The notes beneath the pieces were generated by a model. The model saw nothing but the letters and a program-made list of their open reading frames with translations, was not told the DNA's origin and did no database searches. From Bathymodiolus brooksi (Eukaryota > Mollusca > Bivalvia > Mytilida > Modiolidae), in assembly GCA_963680875.1 (NCBI GenBank), contig OY804579.1:49440536-49504535 (forward strand): DNA of 64,000 nt, in the 5' to 3' direction. This document shows positions 11,606-23,100 of the stretch, piece by piece; the first letter of the stretch is position 1, and each line of letters starts with the position of its first letter. A program made the translations under genes and the position numbers.

Positions 11606-11824
11606 CTTATCACTGGCTTTGTAACTAGAGTAACACGACGGGTGTCACTAGTGAAGCAGGAACTGCTTACCCTTCCACGGAACCGGTTTTAAGGTGGGTT
11701 TGTGTTGTTCGATCCACAGTTTTCTTTATAGTGTTTTATAGATCTTTGTTTGACCTTTTGTCTCTTTTCTTTTGGCGATTGTGTTTTCTGTCCTTCTTCA
11801 ATTTGCGTATTTTGACTACCACTT
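11606..11824 (+). repeat. Dispersed repeat family R1, 5' part
   Basis: It shares CTTATCAC...TAACACGACGGGTG, GGAGCAGGAACTGCTT-like text and CTTCC...ACC with 31267-31605, and related text appears at 12756, 33085 and 62955. I recall a similar abundant repeat in mussels. It is interrupted at ACTTTGG by the foldback element that begins at 11825 and seems to resume at 13341 (ACTTTAGTATATCATCAAAC against ACTTTGGTATCCTCCTCAAA at 31496). Confidence 0.65.
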
Positions 11825-13340
11825 TGGGGGGAGGTTCCGGTAGTCCGACGGCCCATTATTCCGACAACCCATTAGTCCGACAACACATTAGTCGGACATT
11901 ACAGTTATCTTTTTTTGGAATTTACGTCACAAGCATTGCAAACTATGAATAATTGTGCTTATCCCAAAACGGTGATATAAAGAGGTCGAAATCGTTGTGC
12001 ATAGATAACACAGAATGTACATGTAGGAGGCCAACCGTGATTACAAATTCTTCCAGTTATATATATAGTGGCATATTTTTGTCTCCCATATGTCAGATAA
12101 TTATGTACTAGACATATGAAACATTCGACTGTATTTAGATGTCTACATAAATATTTGACACCAGGGAACCATAAATATGCCACCATATGCGATAGACGAG
12201 ATTTCAAAAACAAATCCACATAAGGTTATATTGTGGTTTCAGCAACATGCAATCCTTTATAGTCAAAGGAATGTCATTATACACGTTGGCCCCTTTATTA
12301 TATTTACTGTAACGGTAGCTACGTTGGTTTGTCGACCGGTTTGTTCACTTGGAAACTGCTCTGCTGATCCAAGTCACAATCATTTCTCAACAGATTGGAA
12401 CCAAATTTGTGTAGTTTATTCCCTTACATATGGCGAAGCTCCTATCTCAAATGTGTGCACTTTTGGGGCCATGTGTAGGAGATAATCATGAAATTTTACA
12501 CTTGCACATTGTATTTGTAATTTGACATGGATCGAACTTGGGATACATGTAATAGGAGAGCTCTAATTTGACCAGTTTCGCATATTTTTAGTTGAAAAAG
12601 GGAGAAAATTAAAATGATAAAATCCATGGTGTCGCTTTGAGCAAAAAAGGAGAGGTGTTGACCCCAAGTACCTGTGTCGTGAACAAATGAGCTAATGACA
12701 GTTAGGTTAATATATATATCCGTGTCAAAACGTTATCGATGTTCGTGTCGTCATGTTACACGACGGGTGTTGTTAACAAGGCAGGACTTGCTAACTCTTC
12801 CGGAGCACCTGAAGTCACTCCCGGTATTTAGTGGAGTACGTGTTGTCTGTTCATTTTAGTTTTATGTGGAACGGATTTGTCATATGTGTCCTTTGATTTT
12901 CGATTTCCTGTTTAACGGATTGGTTGCGTTTGTCTCATAGCCAAACCGGTTAATCAACTTGCATTATTTGGAAATTGTTTCAATATATTTCCATTCTAAA
13001 AACTGGATACAATCCATGACAACAAGACGGGTGAAAACGGGTCATTTACCGAATTCCCGGGACCAAATCTCGGGTGAGAGGACACATTTCGGCAAATTCA
13101 TGACCCGCAAAAAAAACCGTTGACATGTATGGACGACGTTCAGTTGTGTAGGGTTATATAGGGTACATGTATATAGGAACCACCATCATGGTCTGTCGGA
13201 ATGCCTTGAAGGATATTAATCAGACTTGGTAGGCCTCTTGCATTTATAGGTTGTCGGACTAATCGGCTGTCGGACTAATGGGTTGTCGGACTAATGGGAT
13301 GTCGGACTAATGGGCCGTCGGACTATCGGGAGGACCCCCC
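11825..13340. mobile_element. Foldback element with tandem-repeat terminal inverted repeats
   Basis: The left end (11825-11900) and right end (13248-13340) are inverted copies: GGGGGGAGGTTCCGGTAGTC against GGGGGGTCCTCCCGATAGTC, both followed by CGACGGCCCATTA. Inside each end a 15-bp word, CCCATTAGTCCGACA, is repeated two to four times. Flanks ACTTTGG and ACTTTAG fit a 7-bp target duplication with one change. No transposase is inside. The interior carries another R1-like segment at 12756. Confidence 0.78.
12756..12942 (+). repeat. Dispersed repeat R1, diverged copy inside the foldback
   Basis: TTACACGACGGGTGTTGTTA, AAGGCAGGACTTGCTAAC, then CTTCCGGAGCACCTGA and GTGTTGTCTGTTC follow the same order as in the other R1 copies. 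Confidence 0.6.
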
Positions 13341-13459
13341 ACTTTAGTATATCATCAAACCCTTCATGTTGATAGACATTTTACATCGAATCATCGTTTT
13401 GGTTTGATATTTAGAATTTGCAACAAATATTATTGCTGGCAATATATATTTAGTACAAA

Positions 13460-15868
13460 ATAAACGTTAGAGAATACCGAAGGGGAAATCAAAAATGGAC
13501 AACCCAGAGAAACTGGCAACATATGGTACACAATACACGTTAGAGAATACCGAAGGGGAAATCAAAAATGGACAACCCAGAGAATCTGGCAATATAGGGT
13601 ACACAATAAACGTTAGAGAATACCGAAGGGGAAATCAAAAATGGACAACCCAGAGAATCTGGCAACATAGGGTACACAATAAACGTTAGAGAATACCGAA
13701 GGGGATATCAAAAATGGACAACCCAGAGAAACTGGCAACAAAGGGTACACAATAAACGTTAGAGAATATCGAAGGGGAAATCAAAAATGGACAACCCTGA
13801 GAAACTGGCATCATAAGGTACACAATAAACGTTAGAGAATACCGAAGGGGAAATCAAAAATGGACAACCCAGAGAATCTGACAACATAGGGTACACAATA
13901 AACGTTAGAGAATACCGAAGGGGAAATCAAAAATGGACAACCCAGAGAATCTGGCAACATAGGGTACACAATAAACGTTAGAGAATACCGGAGGGGCAAT
14001 ACAAATAGACAACCCAGAGAAACTGGCAACAAAGGGTACACAATAAACGTTAGAGAATACCGAAGGGGAAATCAAAAATGGACAACCCAGAGAAACTGGC
14101 AACATAGGGTACACAATAAATGTTAGAGAATGCCGAAGGGGAAATCAAAAATGGACAACCCAGAGAAACTGGCAACATGGGGTACACAATAAACGTTGGA
14201 GAATACCGAAGGGGAAATCAAAAATGGACAACCCAGAGAAACTGGCATCATAGGGTACACAATAAACGTTAGAGAATAGCGAAGGGGAAATCAAAAATGG
14301 ACAAACCAGAGAATCTGGCAACATAGGGTACACAATAAACGTTAGAGAATACCGAAGGGGAAATCAAAAATGGACAACCCAGAGAAACTGGCAACATAGG
14401 GTACACAATAAACGTTAGAGAATACCGGAGGGACAATACAAAATAGACAATCCTGAGAAACTGGCAACAAAGGGTGCTCAATAAACGTTAGAGAATACCG
14501 AAGGGGAAATCAAAAATGGACAACCCAGAGAATCTGGCAACATAGGGTACACAATAAACGTTAGAGAATACCGAAGGGGAAATTAAAAATGGACAACCCA
14601 TAGAATCTGGCAACATAGGGTACACAATAAACGTTAGAGAATACCGAAGGGGAAATCAAAAATGGACAGCCCAGAGAATCTGGCAACATAGGGTACACAA
14701 TAAACGTTAGAGAATGTCGAAGGGGAAATCAAAAATGGACAACCCAGAGAAACTGGCAACATGGGGTACACAATAAACGTTAGAGAATACCGAAGGGGAA
14801 ATCAAAAATGGACAACCCAGAGAAACTGGCAACATAGGGTACACAATAAACGTTAGAGAATACCGAAGGGGAAATCAAAAATGGACAACCCAGAGAATCT
14901 GGCAACATAGGGTACACAATAAACGTTAGAGAATACCGAAGGGGAAATCAAAAATGGACAACCCAGAGAAACTGGCATCATAGGGTACACAATAAACGTT
15001 AGAGAATACCGAAGGGGAAATCAAAAATGGACAAACCAGAGAATCTGGCAACATAGGGTACACAATAAACGTTAGAGAATACCGAAAGGGAAATCAAAAA
15101 TGGACAACCCAGAGAATCTGGCAACATAGGGTACACAATAAACGTTAGAGAATACCGGAGGGACAATACAAAATAGACAATCCTGAGAAACTGGCAACAA
15201 AGGGTGCACAATAAACGTTAGAGAATACCGAAGGGGAAATCAAAAATGGACAACCCAGAGAAACTGGCAACATAGGGTACACAATAAACGTTAGAGAATA
15301 CCGAAGGGGAAATAAAAAATGGACAACCCAGAGAATCTGGCAACATAGGGTACACAATAAACGTTAGAGAATACCGAAGGGGAAATCAAAAATGGACAGC
15401 CCAGAGAATCTGGCAACATAGGGTACACAATAAACGTTAGAGAATACCGGAGGGGCAATACAAAATAGACAACCCAGAGAAACTGGCAACAAAGGGTACA
15501 CAATAAACGTTAGAGAATACCGAAGGGGAAATCAAAAATGGACAACCCAGAGAAACTGGCAACATAGGGTACACAATAAATGTTAGAGAATACCGAAGGG
15601 AAATCAAAAATGGACAACCCAGAGAAACTGGCAACATAGGGTACACAATAAACGTTAGAGAATACCAAAGGGGAAATCAAAAATGGACAACCCAAAGAAA
15701 CTGGCAACATAGGGTACACAATAAACGTTAGAGAATACCGAAGGGGAAATCAAAAATGGACAACCCAGAGAAACTGGCAACATAGGGTATACAATAAACG
15801 TTAGAGAATACCGAAGGGGAAATAAAAAATGGACAACCCAGAGAATCTGGCAACATAGGGCACACAAG
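13460..15868. repeat. 73-bp minisatellite, about 33 copies
   Basis: The unit reads AATAAACGTTAGAGAATACC, then GAAGGGGAAATCAAAAATGG, then ACAACCCAGAGAATCTGGCA, then ACATAGGGTACAC. Units are highly alike. A rarer variant (CCGGAGGGACAATACAAAAT, with AACAAAGGGTGC) recurs exactly 730 bp apart (14425 and 15155), a ten-unit higher-order period, and a related variant (CCGGAGGGGCAATACAAA) is about 1460 bp apart (near 13989 and 15449). Since 73 is not a multiple of 3, all minus-strand frames look open but rotate, so I do not call a protein. Confidence 0.95.
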
Positions 15869-16280
15869 ACGACGAAAAACAAACCAACAACACAACATAA
15901 GTTAGGTATGTCTGTCCACAGAACAGTATTAAAATTTTCCAAACCTACACTTAATTACAACCTAGGTTATATATGCTTAACGCATATGGATCTTGATTGT
16001 ACCACATGTTCTCAAATCAAATGTCTATTAATGTCTTAGATATCACCAGTTAAGTTACCAAGATGGCATTGTAGCTCCAGAATATGATGATAAATTCTCA
16101 GTAGTCTAATACAGATCTTCTACGCTCTATACACATGGTTTTTTCATAGAAAATTGAATAAAATTTGTTATCTGAAGTAACCATTGTCTCAACTAGCAAC
16201 CAAGACAATAGTTGAATCGTATCATCAATATAATATAAAGCACAAACACACAAACCACTCTGATTCTTTATATATTTCAG

Positions 16281-16363
16281 TGGAATATATAGACACAGTC
16301 GTTACATTCCCTTTGACTACAACAGAGAGAATAGCTATTGTTGTAGGCGACGTGTTTGGATGA
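16281..16363 (+). pseudogene. Exon: end of the WEFYA module, in-frame TGA
   Basis: The acceptor TATATTTCAG precedes 16281, and two bases complete the split codon left by exon 5241-5395. It reads EYIDTVVTFPLTTTERIAIV then VGDVFG, followed by TGA (16361-16363) and YGG. Related proteins, as I recall them, have Trp at this point (GDV.GWY), so the stop looks like a TGG to TGA change. The intron before it is 10.9 kb and full of repeats. Confidence 0.52.
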
Positions 16364-17652
16364 TATGGTGGTATATTGTAAAATAAAGCATCTTTCTGAT
16401 ATATGCGATATTTAACATGTTGATGTCATAATTGTGACAATGCATTATACAAAAAGATCTATGGAAGTAGAGTTCAAAACTATTGTGAAAATGTCTTTAT
16501 AATCTGTTTTCGTTTGCTGTTATTATCTGAACAAGTTGGATTTCCTTCCTCGGTTATGACTGGGTGTTAGACTTGTACAAGAAGTGCATACAAATTCATT
16601 GTCGCAATACGTTTTAAAATATTAATTTAATTAAGATTCATTTCATTTGATTTATTGTGTTTAACGCCACTTTCAGCAATATTTCAGCTATATCATGGCG
16701 ACCAGTTTTAGTGGTGGAAGAAGCCGGAGTGCCCGGAGAGAACCACCGACCATGGGCAAGCAACTGCTAAACTTTATCACTTGCGGCTGCGAGTCGAGTG
16801 CACCATTTTTGTAATATTTACAAAGCCGGGCGCGAACTCATGCCGTATTGGTGATAGGCTTGTATGAGCTGTTAGGTAATTCAACTACCTAACTCATCGA
16901 GCCACCCGGGCCCTTAATTAAGATTCAAGATTGCATATCCGAAACCACCGAAGTATAAAAAAGTGCTCAGTTGTGACCATAAAAATATATTTGAAGCGGA
17001 TAATGGAAAAATATTAAGTGTGTTAAGCATTGCAAAGTGTACAGAGGTTAGAATATATACATGTACCCCCAGAGAACCCTTGGTTAAATAAATAGGGTAG
17101 CTGTTACACTATACTACATTTAATATAGGAGATGAAATAGGAACATGTATTGCTTACTTGTGTTCAACTGTTTGCTTTATCCCTCTGGATTGTGTAAGCA
17201 AATATTCTATTTATTTCTGTGTTAACTAATTTCAATATACATCAACTGTGACATACTTGTTTTATTTCATACTTTAAATACGCATATTTTTAATCTACAT
17301 ATAAAAACTACTACAGAAAAATTAAAAAGCAAAACAAAAAACAACGTTACATGAATCATCAAGATTGTTAAAACTGCAATTAATTATGAAATTCTTACAT
17401 GCGTTCATCGTATGTGTTATATGAAAAGTTTACCAAAGCTAGAAACGGGTAATGAGAAGCTACTAATCAACATAGGACAGACAATACAATGACCAACAGA
17501 CATAACAACAACAAACTATAAAACTCTACACATAAACCCAACCTATACAGTAGGCAACAAGAACCCACATCCCAAGTTCTCCAGAAGGGAAAGAAGCTGT
17601 TGCTCCACTTGTGGCACGAGTGTTACACAGTTCGCTAGTGACCTACCACCAT
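16364..17652. other. Non-coding, one SINE only
   Basis: Apart from the SINE at 16651-16913 I see no gene or repeat. It is AT-rich with short open frames. Confidence 0.35.
16651..16913 (-). mobile_element. Full-length tRNA-derived SINE
   Basis: Read on the minus strand from 16913 it opens GGGCCCGGGTGGCTCGATGA with a tRNA-like box A (TGGCTCGATGAG) and box B region (GAGTTCGCGCCCGG), followed by the shared body (GGTGCACTCGACTCGC, CCATGGTCGGTGGTTCTCTC) and the tail CTGAAAGTGGCGTTAAACAC. About 263 bp. Target duplication not resolved. Confidence 0.88.
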
Positions 17653-17737
17653 ATATAAGGTGTCAGTAAATTCCATATATATGGGGTGAGAGCTCGCTCA
17701 TTGCTTTCGCCCATATGTAATTTACTGACGCCTTATA
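17653..17737. repeat. 85-bp hairpin (inverted repeat)
   Basis: The left arm TATAAGGTGTCAGTAAATTC (from 17654) and the right arm, whose complement reads TATAAGGCGTCAGTAAATTA, pair over about 30 bp around a 20-base loop containing GAGCTCGCTC. It may be a small MITE or a structured RNA. No transcript evidence. Confidence 0.65.
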
Positions 17738-18435
17738 AATCGTATTAAGTAATTAGTACATTGTGTAACTTATATTACTAGTACTTGTATAAAAACTTAT
17801 AATAAGAACTATCTTTTTGCCACAGAAAACTACAAACAAACAACATAATGCATTATGTTTTTAATCAATCAAATTACAATTTACTAATACTATCTTAGAT
17901 AACTTATATATCTCAACAAAACAGAAAAAATAGTCAAAGCATACAAAGACAAAGAAGGCAGTAAACTACGTTGAAATATATTCAAAGCCACTGTAGATAA
18001 AACTCCAGTGTTGTTGGTATTTGCGAATATATAAGGCGACAGTATTAGGTCAATGAGGAAAGTGACACAGATGTGCATGCTGGCTTGTGTACACAGATAA
18101 ATTATGATTTGAACTTATGCATTTACAGGTGATTAGGGGCTCATTATATTAGTAAGGGTTAAAAGTAAGTTTACCAAGAATATAATAATCAAAATTTACA
18201 GTTAACTGTTTTCACTTTCTTTATAAAGCACATGGCTACAACCATTGTTCTAAATATATTAATTGTGTATAACTTAAATATTAAACGTATTTCCATCTAC
18301 TTTGTATAAACATCCCTTTACATTGCAGTTCCAATTACTTAAACCATCCTACATAATGAAACATACACAATTTCTTCTCTTGTTAAATTTGTGCAAATTT
18401 CTGTTAGCTAAGAAGTAAAAACTGAGTTTTCCGAC

Positions 18436-18498
18436 ATCCACTACAATCCGACATATTTCCATGGCCCCTTGGTGTGTCGGATTAGACAGGTTCCACTG
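18436..18498. mobile_element. Solo end of a TIR element related to the 59-bp satellite family
   Basis: It ends GGATTAGACAGGTTCCACTG followed by TA (18499-18500). The complement, CAGTGGAACCTGTCTAATCC, closely resembles the ends at 29203, 35732 and 60482 (CAGT.AAACCTGTCTAAACC). Only one end is apparent. Confidence 0.5.
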
Positions 18499-18986
18499 TA
18501 CAATCAAAATGTATCAAATGAGAAATAAATCCTACTTATTATATATATATTCATAGATTAAAGGAATACCGATATATCTGTTAGATTACAATTCAAATGC
18601 GACACCACTTGGTGTAACTGTTCTGTATATGTTTAACTCTTCGGTCGATTTCATACTTGGTGCGTCAGAAACCTCAGATTTCTAAAAAAAAAATATAATA
18701 ATAATGATATAATAATCACATTAATGTTGATGATATGCTATGAAAATGGTGCAAAAAATATATTGTCAAATATTAATTCTCTTTAAGGGACACACACATT
18801 AGCAAGCTGGTGTAAAAAAAAAACTAAAATCAAGAACAAATGTAGTAGTTAAAACAAAACTTATATAATGAAAGTAAATCTCGCATACAATAACGTAATA
18901 TTTACCACAAACCTTAAACAAACGTTAGCATTAATATGGTTGAATGATTCGTTATTTAATAAAAGTAGTATCGAACGATCATTATT

Positions 18987-19290
18987 TTATATTGTTCTCT
19001 CTGAGAATTGTTGAGATGCCCAGCGCGTCGCCAGGCTGATACAGTGCGCCTTCTCGAAAGGGGTAGTTGTTGTTTGAATGCCCGACTGTGTATTATATCC
19101 GTAACGTGCTAGAAGAGTGTCACGCGTTACAGAACTCTTATACATATTGCAAAACAGAGTAGGCACATTGTAGTTGGTATAGAAGACTACGTGTCTGTCT
19201 GTTCTCTCTACCTCTCCATACTTTGTCACATTCCTCCTCATTTCTCTATAGTTTTTTGATATTGTTGAACTTGATCTCGTTCTGGATATG

Positions 19291-19301
<11 letters not shown>
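18987..19301 (-). CDS. Unrecognised ORF, about 100 residues
   Basis: An open frame of 104 codons in locally GC-richer sequence, ending QFSERTI before TAA. It contains NYREMRRNVTKYGEVERTDR, NVPTLFCNMYKSSVTRDTLL and FEKAHCIS. I do not recognise a family. The upstream start lies in the CAAT repeat, so a real protein would begin at an acceptor (for example CATATCCAG or AACTATAG). It is not in the right phase to be the missing C-terminal exon of the polycystin gene. Chance ORF not excluded. Confidence 0.25.
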
Positions 19302-19337
<36 letters not shown>

Positions 19338-19338
19338 C
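19289..19338. repeat. (CAAT)n microsatellite
   Basis: About twelve copies of AATC/CAAT in a row. Confidence 0.95.
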
Positions 19339-19894
19339 AAAATCATTCATATATTGTGATCGATTCCCGGACAACAAAATACTAGGTACAATAACCAACA
19401 TTTATATTATAAAACACCTACGTGTGTTTCATTTGTAGGTACGTATACATCTTCTAACATATCTCTCATAAATGTTAATATTGCTGCTGTATCCAATGGC
19501 TTTTCCTTGTATCCTGAAATATATAAGTATATCTATAAGATATAATCAGCTCAACTGTTCATACTCTAATGACCAGATGGAGATAATAACCATACATGAT
19601 ATTACTGAGTTAAGTTCTTACACAGTTAAAAAAAAACAAGCAGTGGGAAAAGTTACAATATGTTGACTGCAAAACGAACGAATCTGCAAAATATTCTGTG
19701 TCGTGTTTTTTTTTTTTATTGTATTGTTAGCCAATCTTCGATTTACAGTTTCTGATTGCCTATTTGTGATCTTAAACTTTTCTTATGCCAAGTCGGTAAT
19801 TGGAACAGCCTTGAATCACAAGTGGTTGGTCTTTACTAATTCCAGTTAAATCATATACCACTTTCACATATTTCGAGTGACGTCTCTTGAATTT

Positions 19895-20032
19895 CGCAGC
19901 CGCAAGTGATAAAGTTTACCATTTGCTTGCCCATGGTCGTGGTTCTCTCCGGGTACTCCGGCTTCTTCCACCACTACAACTGGTCGCCATGATATAGCTG
20001 AAATATCGATGAAAGTGGCGTTAAACACCAAC
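19895..20032 (+). mobile_element. SINE, 5'-truncated
   Basis: From GCAGCCGCAAGTGATAAAG through TTGCTTGCCCATGGTCG to CCATGATATAGCTGAAATAT and AAAGTGGCGTTAAACACCAA. The head is missing. Confidence 0.85.
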
Positions 20033-20128
20033 AAATCATTAATCATCATCATCTCTTGAATTACTATGAACGTTTTGTGGCTTTGTATCAAATATTTCCT
20101 ACTACAAATTAGTAATGACAATAATTAT

Positions 20129-23100
20129 GACATACAAAACTAGAAGTGTAACCATACTAAAACTAGAAGTGTAAACATACTAAAACTAGAAGTGTAAACA
20201 TACAAAACTAGAACTGTAAACATACTAAAACTAGAAGTGTAAACATACAAAACTAGAAGTGTAAACATACAAAACTAGAAGTGTAAACATACTAAAACTA
20301 GAACTGTAAACATACAAAACTAGAAGTGTAAACATACAAAACTAGAACTGTAAACATACAAAACTAGAAGTGTAAACATACTAAAACTAGAACTGTAAGC
20401 ACACTAAAACTATAACTGTAAACATACAAAACTAGAAGTGTAAACATACAAAACTAGAAGTGTAAACATACAAAACTAGAAGTGTAAACATACAAAACTG
20501 GAAGTGTAGACATACTAAAACTAGAAGTGTAAATATACTAAAACTAGAAGTGTAAACATACAAAACTAGAAGTGTAAACATACAAAACTAGAAGTGTAGA
20601 CATACTAAAACTAGAAGTGTAAATATACTAAATCTAGAAGTGTAAACATACTAAAACTAGAAGTGTAAATATACTAAAACTAGAACTGTAAACATACTAA
20701 AACTAGAAGTGTAAACATACTAAAACTAGAAGTGTAAACATACAAAACTAGAAGTGTAAACTTACAAAACTAGAAGTGTAAACATACTAAAACTAGAAGT
20801 GTAAGCATACAAAACTAGAAGTGTAAACATACTAAAACTAGAAGTGTAAATATACTAAAACTAGAAGTGTAAACATACTAAAACTAGAAGTGTAAACATG
20901 CTAAAACTAGAAGTGTAAACATACTAAAACTAGAAGTGTAAACACACTAAAATTAGAAGTGTAAACATACAAAACTAGAAGTGTAAACATACTAAAACTA
21001 GAAGTGTAAATATACAAAACTAGAAGTTTAAACATACAAAACTAGAAGTGTAAACTTACAAAACTAAAAGTGTAAACATACAAAAGTAGAAGTGTAAACA
21101 TACAAAACTAGAACTGTAAACATACTAAAACTAGAAGTGTAAACATACAAAACTAGAAGTGTAAACATACTAAAACTAGAAGTGTAAACATACAAAACTA
21201 GAACTGTAAACATACTAAACCTAGAACTGTAAACATACAAAACTAGAAGTGTAAACATACTAAAACTAGAAGTGTAAACATACAAAACTAGAAGTGTAAA
21301 CATACTAAAACTAGAACTGTAAACATACTAAAACTAGAAGTGTAAACATACTAAAACTAGAAGTGTAAACATACAAAACTAGAAGTGTAAATATACTAAA
21401 ACTAGAAGTGTAAACATACTAAAACTAGAAGTGTAAACATACAAAACTAGAAGTGTAAACATACTAAAACTAGAAGTGTAAGCATACAAAACTAGAACTG
21501 TAAACATACTAAACCTAGAATTGTAAACATACTAAAGCTAGAAGTGTAAACATACTAAAACTAGAAGTGTAAACATACAAAACTAGAAGTGTAAACATAC
21601 AAAACTAGAACTGTAAACATACTAAAACTAGAAGTGTAAACATACTAAAACTAGAAGTGTAAACATACAAAACTAGAAGTGTAAATATACTAAAACTAGA
21701 AGTGTAAACATACTAAAACTAGAAGTGTAAACATACTAAAACTAGAAGTGTAAACACACTAAAACTAGAAGTGTAAACATACAAAACTAGAAGTGTAAAC
21801 ATACTAAAACTAGAAGTGTAAACATACTAAAACTAGAAGTGTAAACATACTAAAACTAGAAGTGTAAACATACAAAACTAGAACTGTAAACATACTAAAA
21901 CTAGAAGTGTAAACATAATAAAACTAGAAGTGTAAACATACAAAACTAGAAGAGTAAACATACTAAAACTAGAAGTGTAAACATACAAAACTAGAACTGT
22001 AAACATACTAAAACTAGAAGTGTAAACATACTAAAACTAGAAGTGAAAACATACAAAACTAGAACTGTAAACATACAAAACTAGAACTATAAACATACTA
22101 AAACTAGAAGTGTAAACATACTAAAACTAGAAGTGTAAACATACAAAACTAAAAGTGTAAACATACTAAAACTAGAAGTGTAAACATACAAAACTAGAAG
22201 TGTAAACATACAAAACTAGAAGTGTAAACATACAAAACTAGAAGTGTAAACATACTAAAACTAGAAGTGTAAACATACAAAACTAGAAGTGTAAATATAC
22301 AAAACTAGAAGTGTAAACATACTAAAACTAGAAGTGTAAACATACTAAAACTAGAAGGGTAAACATACAAAACTAGAAGTGTAAATATACAAAACTAGAA
22401 CTGTAAACATACTAAAACTAGAAGTGTAAACATACTAAAACTAGAAGTGTAAACATACAAAACTAGAAGTGTAAACATACTAAAACTAGAAGTGTAAACA
22501 TACTAAAACTAGAAGTGTAAACATACAAAACTAGAAGTGTAAACATACTAAAACTAGAAGTGTAAACATACTAAAACTAGAACTGTAAACATACTAAAAC
22601 TAGAAGTGTAAACATACTAAAACTAGAAGTGTAAACATACAAAACTAGAAGTGTAAACACACTAAAACTAGAAGTGTAAACATACAAAGCTAGAAGTGTA
22701 AACATACAAAACTAGAAGTGTAAACATACAAAACTAGAAGTGTAAACATACAAAACTAGAACTGTAAACATCCTAAAACTAGAAGTGTAAACATACAAAA
22801 CTAGAAGTGTAAATATACAAAAGTAGAAGTGTAAACACACTAAAACTAGAAGTGTAAACATACAAAACTAGAAGTGTAAGCACACTAAAACTAGAAGTGT
22901 AAACATACAAAACTAGAAGTGTAAACTTACAAAACTAGAAGTGTAAACATACTAAAACTAGAAGTGTAAACACACTAAAATTAGAAGTGTAAACATACAA
23001 AACTAGAAGTGTAAACATACTAAAACTAGAAGTGTAAATATACAAAACTAGAAGTGTAAACATACAAAACTAGAAGTGTAAACATACAAAACTAGAAGTG

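Larger units (their letters stand above)
3437..16363 (+). pseudogene. vWA-domain secreted protein gene, four exons found, probably decayed
   Basis: Exons 3437-3688, 4720-4788, 5241-5395 and 16281-16363 all begin and end in phase 1 where this can be tested. They have AG/GT borders and read as one protein: the second half of a vWA domain, a linker, then a beta-rich module with the pattern VTCCGV..WEFYA....GTV.LMVFRPT, continuing in the last exon as VVTFPLTTTERIAIVVGDVFG. I recall this combination from lineage-expanded mollusc extracellular proteins. It has three lesions: TAA as the second codon position of exon 3, exon 3 one base short (155 bp instead of 156), and TGA where the family usually has Trp after GDVFG. 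Inferred: a pseudogene, or an allele or assembly with errors. The N-terminus is outside the window. Confidence 0.6.

Noticed and set aside
13460..15942. Many 62-95-codon minus-strand ORFs (VYPMLPVSLGCPFLISP)
   Set aside because: The 73-bp unit rotates the frame each copy. ORFs end after about three units, and no start or flanking exon exists.
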